NCBI RefSeq assembly: GCF_000812875.1
Contig: NZ_JSYK01000001.1
Location: 62,001-126,000, forward strand
Direction of reading: 5' to 3'
Origin: Kaistella solincola
GTDB lineage: Bacteria; Bacteroidota; Bacteroidia; Flavobacteriales; Weeksellaceae
Length of the DNA: 64,000 bases
Shown here: positions 17,029-24,414 of the stretch, piece by piece
Position numbering within the stretch: the stretch's first letter is position 1
Layout: every line of letters begins with the position of its first letter
Translations under genes and position numbers: made by a program
Notes under the pieces: generated by a model
What the model was told of the DNA's origin: nothing
What the model saw: the letters and a program-made list of their open reading frames with translations, nothing else
Database searches by the model: none

Positions 17029-17787
17029 ATGAGCAAAATAAAAAGAGGAAAAGGAACCACGAAGGAAGCGAGCGGCAGTCTTCTGGAAATCGATCAGCGA
17101 ATACAGAATTCATTCAAGGAAAAAACCTGGGATGAAATGGTAACCAAAGACAGCTGGATGGTTTTCAAAGTAATGGCGGAGTTTGTGGACGGCTATGAAA
17201 AAATGGCAAAAATTGGTCCCTGCGTTTCTATTTTTGGTTCGGCGCGGTTGAAAGAAGGTGATCAATACTACGATCTCGCAGTGGAAATAGCTCATAAAAT
17301 TACAGACATCGGTTTTGGCATTATCACTGGTGGTGGCCCCGGAATTATGGAAGCCGGAAACCGTGGCGCCAGAAATGGTGGCGGAAAATCCATCGGGCTG
17401 AACATTGATTTGCCTTTTGAACAGCATTTTAATCCTTTTATCGACAAAGGACTTAGCATCGATTTCGATTACTTTTTTGTACGGAAAGTGATGTTTGTGA
17501 AATATTCACAGGGTTTTATCGTGATGCCGGGAGGTTTCGGTACCTTAGATGAAATGACGGAAGCGCTAACCTTAATTCAAACCAATAAAATCGCTCGCTT
17601 TCCTATTGTGATGGTGGGTTCTAAATTTTGGGCCGGGTTATTCGACTGGTTTAAAGATACTTTGCTGGAAAACGGAATGATTTCTCCGGAAGACCTGAAC
17701 CTGTATCGCGTTGTAGATACGGCTGATGAAGCGGTGAGCCATATTAAAGCTTTTTACGATAAATACTCAGTCAACGTTAATTTTTAG
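17029..17787 (+). CDS. LOG family protein (Rossmann-fold nucleotide hydrolase)
   Basis: The TIGR00730/LOG family includes cytokinin riboside 5'-monophosphate phosphoribohydrolases and nucleotide 5'-monophosphate nucleosidases such as PpnN. The 252-residue protein has SIFGSAR, ITGGGPGIMEAGNRGA and the catalytic PGGFGTLDEMTEAL. It is longer at the N-terminus than plant LOGs by a charged segment of about 55 residues. It begins at the base after the MurU-like stop codon, so it is translated from the same mRNA. A link to cell-wall sugar salvage is not obvious; it may supply or clear nucleotides. The substrate is unknown. Confidence 0.88.
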   Translation: MSKIKRGKGTTKEASGSLLEIDQRIQNSFKEKTWDEMVTKDSWMVFKVMAEFVDGYEKMAKIGPCVSIFGSARLKEGDQYYDLAVEIAHKITDIGFGIITGGGPGIMEAGNRGARNGGGKSIGLNIDLPFEQHFNPFIDKGLSIDFDYFFVRKVMFVKYSQGFIVMPGGFGTLDEMTEALTLIQTNKIARFPIVMVGSKFWAGLFDWFKDTLLENGMISPEDLNLYRVVDTADEAVSHIKAFYDKYSVNVNF

Positions 17788-17827
17788 TTGGCACCATATT
17801 TGAGAATACCCAGTAACAAATTAAGAG

Positions 17828-18298
17828 ATGAAAAAATTTTTATTCAGTATATTAATTTTTGCATCGATGCTGATGATGAGTTTTGCGGCGGCAGAATTTT
17901 ATTCCTCGATGACAAAAGTAGATTATGTAGAAGGGAGCAAAACCCTGAAGTTTACGACAAAAATGAATACTGCACATATATCAGACGCTATTAAAATCAA
18001 CCCAAATACCGCAGGTTTTGAAGCAGAAGTAAAGAAATACGTGAACAACAATTTCGACATATATGTCGACGGTAGTGTGTGCACACTCACATTTACCGGA
18101 AGTCAGGTGAACGGCGAATCAGTTTGGGTGTATTTTGAAGCAAACGGGATCGCAAATTTTAGCACGATAAGAATTAAAAACACAATTTTACTGGCAACTT
18201 TTCCGAAACAGTTTAACCTGGTAAATATCGCTTACAAAGGCAACCAGAAAACAATGAATTTTCAACGTGGTAAAGAAGTAAATGAAGTCAGTTTTTAA
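17828..18298 (+). CDS. DUF6702 family exported protein
   Basis: This 156-residue protein starts with a signal peptide (MKKFLFSILIFASMLMMSFA). The mature part is a mostly beta-structured domain with SMTKVDYVEGSKTLKFTTKM and ends in KEVNEVSF. This pattern, including the KVDY and LK(F)TTKM strand, matches the DUF6702 family of small Flavobacteria periplasmic proteins of unknown function. It lies 40 nt after the LOG gene and is closed by a strong terminator, so it is the last gene of this operon. Confidence 0.7.
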   Translation: MKKFLFSILIFASMLMMSFAAAEFYSSMTKVDYVEGSKTLKFTTKMNTAHISDAIKINPNTAGFEAEVKKYVNNNFDIYVDGSVCTLTFTGSQVNGESVWVYFEANGIANFSTIRIKNTILLATFPKQFNLVNIAYKGNQKTMNFQRGKEVNEVSF

Positions 18299-18320
18299 TT
18301 AAACTTCTCAAAAAATAAAA

Positions 18321-18352
18321 AAAAAGCCGTTTTGAAAAAAAACGGCTTTTTT
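18321..18352. terminator. Bidirectional intrinsic terminator
   Basis: AAAAAGCCGTTTT and AAAACGGCTTTTT form a 13-bp stem around a short A-rich loop, with an A-run on one side and a T-run on the other. It separates the convergent DUF6702 and DUF59 genes. Confidence 0.85.
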
Positions 18353-18374
18353 GTGCCTAATTTTTTCTTAATTT

Positions 18375-18704
18375 TTAGCGATTGTTCAGCTGCTGCATGC
18401 CTTCGGAAGAAACCATGTCATAATTCCAGGCTGGTTCGAAAGTCAGGTCGATTTCGATTTCATAACCCGGAAATTCTATTTCCAAAGAGTTTTTGACGCC
18501 AGTTTGTATGGCCTCTCCCATTGGACAGGACGGCGTCGTCAGCGTCATCGTAACAAGTAGGTGTTTTCCTTCTTTAAATTCAATATCGTAGACGAGGCCC
18601 AAATCCATGATGTTTACCATTAATTCAGGATCGATAACTTCGTACAGCGCCATTTCTGCGCGGGATATATTGTTATAATTTTCGTCGGTAGGATCTAAAA
18701 TCAT
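18375..18704 (-). CDS. DUF59/MIP18-type metal-sulfur cluster assembly factor
   Basis: This 109-residue protein has the DUF59 fold: ALYEVIDPELMVNIMDLGLVY followed by the conserved cysteine in TLTTPSCPMG. Related proteins (SufT, PaaD, MIP18) help mature or repair iron-sulfur proteins. It is the last gene of the minus-strand stress operon, overlapping the upstream membrane-protein gene by 4 nt (ATGA). In this setting it probably rebuilds clusters damaged by nitric oxide. The C-terminus WNYDMVSSEGMQQLN is typical of the Bacteroidetes subgroup. Confidence 0.88.
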   Translation of the reverse strand: MILDPTDENYNNISRAEMALYEVIDPELMVNIMDLGLVYDIEFKEGKHLLVTMTLTTPSCPMGEAIQTGVKNSLEIEFPGYEIEIDLTFEPAWNYDMVSSEGMQQLNNR

Positions 18705-19966
18705 TGCGTTTGTTTTTTCTTGTGTAAAATTAGTTTATAGACATTTACATTATAAAGCACGGCGACTACACACCAAAGCACGGCACCAGCCCGAATCACC
18801 GGAACAGATTCAAGAATAATTCCCAAAGCAAATACCAAAAATGCGGCAATAAAAATACGGAATTGCCACACGGTGAGTTTTTCGCTGTACAAATCTTTTG
18901 GTAGCGGAACTTTTACTTTTCCAGAAAGGTTTTTATAATGGTCGTTCCAAATGATAAACGGTAAAGTTTTGAAGGTTTTTCCTAAAATAATGCTCGTAAT
19001 CCAGCCCATAAAAATCAATGTCCCGTACAGCATTGCCCAGCGGTAACCTTCCGCAAAATAAACGGCGGGAATCAGCAAAACGGCTATAATTAAAGCCAAA
19101 AAAGAAAGAAAGGAATGCTTCATCAGCAGCTCTACCCTTTTTCTAAGCCGGTTTTTGTAATTATCAAACAGAAAAAGCAGCCAGCAGACAATTCCTACCA
19201 AAACGATAAGTGCGTAAATTAAAACACGTGCAGTTACTCCGAGAAAATATCCGTCTGCCAGGAAAAGAACGAGTCCGGCATTTTGAAAAATAAAGGCATA
19301 TTTGAGCATAAAATCTTTTTTTGACTTTCCAAGCAAAAACATGGGAACCAACTTCGAGCTTACACCGGTAATCAGCTGTAAAAACCAACCGGCAAAACCT
19401 ACGTGCGCGTGAAGTTTCAGAATTTCTAAATGGCTGACGTCAAAAAAGGAAAACTTTAGGTTAATCGCCAAAAGCAAACCCATCACCACCGTAAAAAGCA
19501 GCCAAATCGCAGAGCTCAATACATAGAGTTTTTGAATGCTGTATTTGGTGCAGATTCTCGTGGTTTGCACGACATTAAACAAATATAAAATTACGGAAAA
19601 AACCACCAAACTGCCGCCAAAAATCATCAGCCAACCAACGGTAAGTTTCCAGAAATTAGTCACCAGCAAAATCATTCCTAAAGTCAAGGTATACCAGACA
19701 AAAGCCGCGAGTTTTTCGCTATACAAATCCTGTTCGCAAATCACGGGCAAAAGTTGATGCGCCGCACCGAAAATCACCATTGTTCCCCAGCCCAGCGCCG
19801 CGATATGCACCATCGTTAAAAGATGTGGCGTGAAATAATGTTTCGTAAAAGTTTCCGGCGTGAAAAGCATCAGCAGGCACAACACCAAAAACATTACCGC
19901 GCCGGTGGCATAAAAAGGCAATACAGCACCATTTCCGGGTGCTTTTCCGATATTAATGTGTGCCAT
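18701..19966 (-). CDS. Heme-copper-oxidase subunit I-like / NnrS-like multipass membrane protein
   Basis: This 421-residue protein has about 12 predicted membrane helices. Two histidine-bearing helices (HYFTPHLLTMVHIAALGWG with FGAAHQLLPV, and LEILKLHAHVGFAGWFLQL) resemble heme-ligand helices of cbb3-type oxidase subunit I and of NnrS. The full set of oxidase ligands is not evident, so it is more likely a nitric-oxide-related heme membrane protein than a working oxidase. It begins immediately after the DUF2249 gene and overlaps the DUF59 gene, placing it firmly in the nitrosative-stress operon. The exact role is inferred. Confidence 0.65.
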   Translation of the reverse strand: MAHINIGKAPGNGAVLPFYATGAVMFLVLCLLMLFTPETFTKHYFTPHLLTMVHIAALGWGTMVIFGAAHQLLPVICEQDLYSEKLAAFVWYTLTLGMILLVTNFWKLTVGWLMIFGGSLVVFSVILYLFNVVQTTRICTKYSIQKLYVLSSAIWLLFTVVMGLLLAINLKFSFFDVSHLEILKLHAHVGFAGWFLQLITGVSSKLVPMFLLGKSKKDFMLKYAFIFQNAGLVLFLADGYFLGVTARVLIYALIVLVGIVCWLLFLFDNYKNRLRKRVELLMKHSFLSFLALIIAVLLIPAVYFAEGYRWAMLYGTLIFMGWITSIILGKTFKTLPFIIWNDHYKNLSGKVKVPLPKDLYSEKLTVWQFRIFIAAFLVFALGIILESVPVIRAGAVLWCVVAVLYNVNVYKLILHKKKQTQ

Positions 19967-20800
19967 TTATTTTTTAAAAATTAGCATTTTTACGTCGCCT
20001 TCCGCCTTGTTGTAAATATGAACTTCATAATTTTTATCCGCCAGTTCTTCCAACAGATAAACCGGCACTCTTTTGTGACTGATGTATAATGCATTTTTGT
20101 CCGGCAAGTTTTCAAGCTCCGAAAGAATAAGCTGCATCGGGCTGGGCATTTCCAGCTCACGGACATCGATTTTTTTGGTCGTTTCAGCGGCAAATTTTTC
20201 GCACACAGCTTTGAAACTTTCTTCGGTGTCCATTACCAGTTTTTCATCAGCAGTTACGGTAGAAACCGCTGCTTCTTTTTCTTTTTTAAGGAAATACGTT
20301 CGGAACTCTTTCTCACTCACATTTTCCACGAAAGTTGCTTCCGCTTTTTCCTGTTTAAGCAAATGAATTAATGGCGTGGGCACAAAGTTATTGATTACAC
20401 ACAGAATTTTTCCCGGTTCCACTTCTTTGAAACGGTGCAGAATTTCTTTTAAAGGATCAGCGCCGTTATCGATGATGGGCCGAACGTCGAAATTATCAAT
20501 TTGATCAAGAGCTGCGTTTAAAAGCCAGTTTGGTTTTGCTTCAACTTCGCTTTCTAAAAGAGTGATATTTTCATCACCAAAAGTAAATCCGAGCGGAATT
20601 AAAACCCGCTTAAATTCCGCCACCGTCGTGCCGCCCATTTTCGCAGCTTCTGCAATGGTAACGCGTGGCGCCATGATCTTTCTCAGAATCGGATTTTTAA
20701 GTTTTTCCAACGGTTTTGCTAAAGACGCAATCGCATCTACACTCTTGGAATTTTCTTTTATGAGTTCCGAAATCTTGGTTTTCGGTGTTATATATGCCAT
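19967..20800 (-). CDS. DUF1858 plus DUF2249 domain protein
   Basis: This 277-residue protein starts with a DUF1858/ScdA_N-like region (ITPKTKISELIKENSKSVDA, residues 4-23). A middle DUF2249-like domain (DVRPIIDNGADPLKEIL) and a second one at the C-terminus (IDVRELEMPSPMQLIL to the end) follow. DUF2249 domains are small TusA-like folds that in Bacteroidetes cluster with Ric and NO-detoxifying genes. The gene lies between ric (107-nt gap holding a hairpin) and the oxidase-like membrane gene (no gap). A role in nitrosative-stress repair is inference from the neighbourhood; the biochemistry of DUF2249 is unknown. Confidence 0.75.
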   Translation of the reverse strand: MAYITPKTKISELIKENSKSVDAIASLAKPLEKLKNPILRKIMAPRVTIAEAAKMGGTTVAEFKRVLIPLGFTFGDENITLLESEVEAKPNWLLNAALDQIDNFDVRPIIDNGADPLKEILHRFKEVEPGKILCVINNFVPTPLIHLLKQEKAEATFVENVSEKEFRTYFLKKEKEAAVSTVTADEKLVMDTEESFKAVCEKFAAETTKKIDVRELEMPSPMQLILSELENLPDKNALYISHKRVPVYLLEELADKNYEVHIYNKAEGDVKMLIFKK

Positions 20801-20844
20801 TTTTTTGATTTTTTATTCAACGGTCAAATCAGGTGACCTCAGCT

Positions 20845-20901
20845 TTAAAAAAAGCAGCTGCAGAATACAGACATTGCACCATCAGTTTCATCTGCAGCTG
20901 C
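20845..20901 (-). terminator. Hairpin terminator/attenuator between ric and the DUF2249 gene
   Basis: GCAGCTGCAGA (20854-20864) and TCTGCAGCTGC (20891-20901) form a perfect 11-bp stem with a 26-nt loop. On the minus strand the stem is followed by seven T. It probably ends part of the transcripts after ric and lowers expression of the downstream genes. Confidence 0.65.
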
Positions 20902-20907
20902 ACGACA

Positions 20908-22110
20908 TCAATTTAATTTTGCCAGTTCAGCATCCATTTGCAATGCTTTCGGAAATAAGATATTATTTTCGAGGTGAATATGAGCTTTGAAATCATTTTC
21001 AAATTCCTGCATTTTCTGGAACAAATAGCGGTAAGAATTACAGGCACCTTCCGGAAGCGTGTAATTATCGGTTAATTTACGGAAGAAATTCAAATCTTCA
21101 TTCGCAATATCATGTTCTTTTAAAAGCAAGGAAATTGGTTCGTTCAAAGAACCGATTCTATAATTGGTTTCGCTTTCCGCATTTTTGGTTTTTGCCACAA
21201 TTTGCTTAATGACCGGAAACAATACCTCTTCTTCTTTCACAATATGATCCAGCAAATCCTGTAGGAAGTGATAGGTAATTGTTGCCAAACGGTTCAGTTC
21301 CGGGTGACCGTCACCGTGATGTTCCGCAACTTTTATGGCCATATCGTTCAGGTTTTCCGCATTTTCCTTTACATATCTGTGGTGTGTGTACACGATATAA
21401 TCAGCCAGGAAATCCAGTTCCCATTTGTCATAGTCAAAGCTTGGTGCGGGCGGCGTTTTGGAAACTTCTGTTAAAGCGCTGCGTAGTTCATCTTCAGAAA
21501 TTCCGGCGTCAGCGCTGGCTTCTTTTACGGTTTTATCGCCGCCACAGCTAAAATCAATACCTTTTGATTTTAAAAGCTCCGCTTTTCTGATATCTTTCGC
21601 CGCGATAGATCCTACGGTTTCTTCACCTGTTTCGCTTACCGGATTTTTAGCGATTTTCACTTCGTAAACTTCCGGACCTTTTTCAAGATATTCCCAGGTA
21701 AAAATATCGCCTCTTTCAGCCAATAATTCGTAATACAGTGGTTTTGGATCGTGGTCGTTTTCAATGATGAAACTTTCGCCGGCTTTCAGCACGTCAAACC
21801 ATTTGAAAATTGTTGGATGTTTAAACTTCGGTTCAATGGTTGTTACAACCAGTCTTTCGATTTCTTTTGGCGCTTCAAGCTCATTTTTTTTGATTTTAAC
21901 AATGAACCATTCCGGTCCTTTTTCCAGGTATTCCCAGGTAAAAATGTCTCCTCTTTCACCGATCAGTTCGTAATACAAAGGTTTCGGGTCGTGGTCGTTT
22001 TCTATTACAAATTCTTCGCCCGGTTGTAGCGCGTCGAAATATTTAAAGATGGTCGGATGTTTCAGTCTAGGTTCAATCTGGGTGACATCCAAAGTTTCTA
22101 CTGTTGCCAT
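20908..22110 (-). CDS. ric: Ric/ScdA iron-sulfur cluster repair di-iron protein with tandem N-terminal DUF2249 domains
   Basis: The C-terminal half is a standard Ric protein: ScdA_N at about 165-215 with the conserved GIDFSCGG (C189), and a hemerythrin-like di-iron domain from about 230 to 400 with His/Glu ligands (H243/H244, H265, H281, H289, E293-295, H333, H377/H379). Ric repairs iron-sulfur and di-iron centres damaged by nitric oxide and peroxide. In front are two DUF2249 domains, residues 10-75 and 90-155, exactly 80 residues apart and about 79% identical over 62 positions counted by eye. Typical ScdA is about 220-245 residues, so the extra 160 are this duplicated module. The gene follows an Rrf2-type regulator on the same strand. 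Confidence 0.85.
   Translation of the reverse strand: MATVETLDVTQIEPRLKHPTIFKYFDALQPGEEFVIENDHDPKPLYYELIGERGDIFTWEYLEKGPEWFIVKIKKNELEAPKEIERLVVTTIEPKFKHPTIFKWFDVLKAGESFIIENDHDPKPLYYELLAERGDIFTWEYLEKGPEVYEVKIAKNPVSETGEETVGSIAAKDIRKAELLKSKGIDFSCGGDKTVKEASADAGISEDELRSALTEVSKTPPAPSFDYDKWELDFLADYIVYTHHRYVKENAENLNDMAIKVAEHHGDGHPELNRLATITYHFLQDLLDHIVKEEEVLFPVIKQIVAKTKNAESETNYRIGSLNEPISLLLKEHDIANEDLNFFRKLTDNYTLPEGACNSYRYLFQKMQEFENDFKAHIHLENNILFPKALQMDAELAKLN
21652..22077 (-). repeat. Internal 240-bp tandem duplication within ric
   Basis: Codons 12-73 (21892-22077) and 92-153 (21652-21837) encode near-identical DUF2249 domains with a period of exactly 80 codons. Both contain KHPTIFK, ENDHDPKPLYYEL and GDIFTWEYLEKGPE. 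The synonymous differences show that the duplication is not brand new. Confidence 0.9.
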
Positions 22111-22166
22111 TTTAATGATAGTTTAGCGTTGTTTATTTGTGGTTAAAATGCTGTTTTTTTCTAAAA

Positions 22167-22601
22167 TTAACCCCGCCGAAGCTGTAGTTCATCGGTGTGG
22201 TGTTCATTCCGGAACTGGTCCAAAGTCGTTTTGCCGTAAATATCGTAAAGCTGGTCGCGCGCTTCTTTGTAGGTGTTGTGAATGGGGCACGGATTGGTTT
22301 CGGAACAATACGCCAGACCAAGTCCGCAGCCATGAAACATTTTATCGCCGTCGATGGCGGTGATGATGTCGGCGAGCGAAATGTTGGCGTGTTGCTGTGT
22401 GATAAAAAATCCACCGTACCGGCCTTTCACCGATTGCAAATAACCCTGGCGGCTAAGATTTTGCAGGATTTTACCGATGAATATTTCGGGGGAATTTATT
22501 TTATCCGAGACTTCCTTGATATTCACCGTAGAACCGTCCCAGGACTGTTGCGCGATGTAGATCATCGCGCGCAGGGCATATTCGCAGGTTTTTGATAACA
22601 T
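22167..22601 (-). CDS. Rrf2 family transcriptional regulator, NsrR/IscR-like with three cysteines
   Basis: This 144-residue protein starts MLSKTCEYALRAMIYIA and has the Rrf2 winged helix (QNLSRQGYLQSVKGRYGG). The cluster-binding cysteines are C92, C99 and C105 (GCGLGLAYCSETNPC), the same region as in NsrR and IscR. It is therefore likely to sense nitric oxide or redox state through an iron-sulfur cluster. It leads an operon with ric, which fits the NsrR role of derepressing repair genes. Its own promoter lies inside an inverted repeat, suggesting autorepression. Confidence 0.88.
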   Translation of the reverse strand: MLSKTCEYALRAMIYIAQQSWDGSTVNIKEVSDKINSPEIFIGKILQNLSRQGYLQSVKGRYGGFFITQQHANISLADIITAIDGDKMFHGCGLGLAYCSETNPCPIHNTYKEARDQLYDIYGKTTLDQFRNEHHTDELQLRRG

Positions 22602-22621
22602 AATTAAGCAGTTTCAGAGTA

Positions 22622-22662
22622 CAAAGATAAAAAACTTTTTCTAATTCGGACTTTTTTATCTT
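22622..22662 (-). promoter_or_regulatory. Promoter and probable operator of the Rrf2-ric operon
   Basis: The minus-strand -7 box TATCTTTG lies at 22622-22629, 20 nt before the ATG. It overlaps one arm of a perfect 11-bp inverted repeat: AAGATAAAAAA at 22624-22634 and TTTTTTATCTT at 22652-22662. A regulator bound to this repeat would block the promoter. Confidence 0.55.
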
Positions 22663-22684
22663 ATTTAAATTTCCAGTTTCAGAT

Positions 22685-22913
22685 GTGAGAATTTGAGAAT
22701 TTGGTGATGCGGTGATTTGTTGATACGGTGATGCGATGATCGGTTGATGTACAAAACGAAAAAATTACCTGCTTTAGCGGCAAATTTTTGTAATTTGTAA
22801 ACTCACCTGAAAATATTTAAAACGAGAAAATTACCTGCTTTAACGTTAAATTTTTGTGAAAATTAAATTCATCAAAGCGGAAAAATCACCTGTTTTAACG
22901 GCAAATTTTTATG
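22685..22913. repeat. Intergenic repeat region: GGTGATG-type simple repeat and three B-type units
   Basis: The 394-nt gap between the Rrf2 gene and the DUF5689 gene holds a degenerate GGTGAT/TTGATG repeat (22685-22749). It then holds three tandem B units with cores starting at about 22766, 22831 and 22886. Each unit reads roughly GAAAAATTACCTG followed by CTTTAGCGGCAAATTTTT, with one or two changes in the later copies. No ORF is evident. Confidence 0.75.
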
Positions 22914-22944
22914 ATTTTTAAATTCAAACCTCAGCTGCTAAAAC

Positions 22945-22975
22945 AAAAAAATCCACCCAAATTGGGCGGATTTTC
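22945..22975 (-). terminator. Intrinsic terminator of the TonB receptor-DUF5689 operon
   Basis: AAAATCCACCCAA and TTGGGCGGATTTT pair with one mismatch. The minus strand continues into a T-run, suiting the upstream minus-strand genes. Confidence 0.8.
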
Positions 22976-22995
22976 TTTAATTATAATTTTGAATT

Positions 22996-24384
22996 TTACT
23001 GAACTGTAATATCATCCAGCTGAATAGTAGTCGTAGTTCCCGATCCATTTCCAACATATTTGAAAACAAGATATCCTTTACCGGACAAGGTTGAAGGAAC
23101 GGTGTAAGTGCCCGCATTTTCAAAAGTTCCGTAACCGGAAGTCGGTGTTTTCGGAATCTTGAAAGCAGACGTAATTTCGGTTAAAGTTGCTGCGGTAACA
23201 TCGCCCATCGGAACGTAATCTGTAGAAGTATACACTTTCAGCGCGGTACCGTTGTAATACCCAATATTTACGTCAAAACTGATTTTCTGACCCGCTGCAA
23301 ATGTTACCGGAACGACAAACAAGGTTTCGTAAGCGCCGCGCCCAGCATTTGCGCTTAACTGGATATAATTGTTATTGCTGAAGTTTTTCAGCTGCCAGTA
23401 CCTGTTTCCTAAAACCGGATCGTTGATGTACGGTGGAAAAACTTCTAAATTACTGCCGGAGAACCCTTCAAAAGTTTCAGCTAAAGTGGTTGGATATGTA
23501 ATCGCAGAACCGCCTTTTGCCGGTGTAGGATCAAACCTGTTTGCTGAAGTTATGCTTACATCGTTTAAATTTCGGATCAACAACTGATAATTTTGGTTGT
23601 ATTTGCTCACCACGAAAGTTAAGCTTCCGCTTCCTTTTGGTAAAAGTGTAGAACCAAACGTTGCGAAACCGGAATTTCTGATGACAGACGTACCGCCGGA
23701 ATTATCTTCAATGCTTCGGTCGGTATCAACACCGGCACCGGCAACATAATCGATGTAGGTTTTGTTGGTTGGATAAATCTCGGAAGTGCTGAACTGTACA
23801 TTCGGAACTTTCACCAAAGTATTGATGTATTTATCCTGAAGCGCCGCAGAAAGACTTGGCAATTCTGTAGGTTTTATGGTAACAATATCCATCTGGTTTC
23901 CGTTACAAACTGCAGAAATATAGTTGGAGAACAATGTTCCCGGAATTCTGCCGATCGCGTATGTCGGATCCACAGAACCGATTTTTACGGTACCGCGGTC
24001 TAAACCTAATCTCAGGCCTTTAGCATTAATTCTGATGTGCGTTCCCACGGGGAAATCTGCATAGTTGCTTGCTCTGTCCACTTCCATCTGAAGTCCGGCG
24101 GTAGGATTTTCCGGTTTATCCTGAAAGGAAATGGTTTTGTAGAAATTTCCGTTTTCGTCGGATGAAACCACGTAACCGTCGAAAATCATGTCTTTATCAA
24201 TCAAAATATAACCTGTTGAAGGCGCCATTGCTTTGAAATCTGCCAAAGAAATGTTGGGCGCTGCAAACTTGTTGGTACAGTTAATTGGCGGCGTATCCCA
24301 TTCGTCCTTATTTACACAAGAGCTTACCGTAAATGCCGAAAATGCAATCACAAAAGCCGTCTTAAAATATCTTTTAATATTCAT
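22996..24384 (-). CDS. DUF5689 domain lipoprotein
   Basis: This 462-residue protein has a lipoprotein signal peptide with lipobox VSSC (Cys near residue 23). The DUF5689 region (residues 40-280) contains NISLADFKAM, DGYVVSSDENGNFYKTISFQD and VGTHIRINAKGLRLG, and resembles OB-fold-like beta domains. The C-terminal 170 residues look like a jelly-roll ligand-binding domain (FEGFSG, KISFDVNIGYYNG). It is 30 nt downstream of the TonB receptor gene on the same strand, so it is likely the cell-surface partner of that receptor. The divergent gene encodes a secreted endonuclease/phosphatase, which points to phosphate-containing or nucleic-acid substrates. Confidence 0.8.
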   Translation of the reverse strand: MNIKRYFKTAFVIAFSAFTVSSCVNKDEWDTPPINCTNKFAAPNISLADFKAMAPSTGYILIDKDMIFDGYVVSSDENGNFYKTISFQDKPENPTAGLQMEVDRASNYADFPVGTHIRINAKGLRLGLDRGTVKIGSVDPTYAIGRIPGTLFSNYISAVCNGNQMDIVTIKPTELPSLSAALQDKYINTLVKVPNVQFSTSEIYPTNKTYIDYVAGAGVDTDRSIEDNSGGTSVIRNSGFATFGSTLLPKGSGSLTFVVSKYNQNYQLLIRNLNDVSITSANRFDPTPAKGGSAITYPTTLAETFEGFSGSNLEVFPPYINDPVLGNRYWQLKNFSNNNYIQLSANAGRGAYETLFVVPVTFAAGQKISFDVNIGYYNGTALKVYTSTDYVPMGDVTAATLTEITSAFKIPKTPTSGYGTFENAGTYTVPSTLSGKGYLVFKYVGNGSGTTTTIQLDDITVQ

Positions 24385-24414
24385 TGTATTGTTTTTTAAA
24401 ATTCTGAGTTATGA

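Noticed and set aside
18375-18704. Assigning the DUF59 protein to phenylacetate degradation (PaaD)
   Set aside because: No paa genes are present and it is translationally coupled to nitrosative-stress genes, so a repair role fits better.
22752-22913. Possible CRISPR array from three regularly spaced repeats
   Set aside because: Only three units with mismatched cores, the sequences between them are related rather than unique, and no cas genes are nearby.
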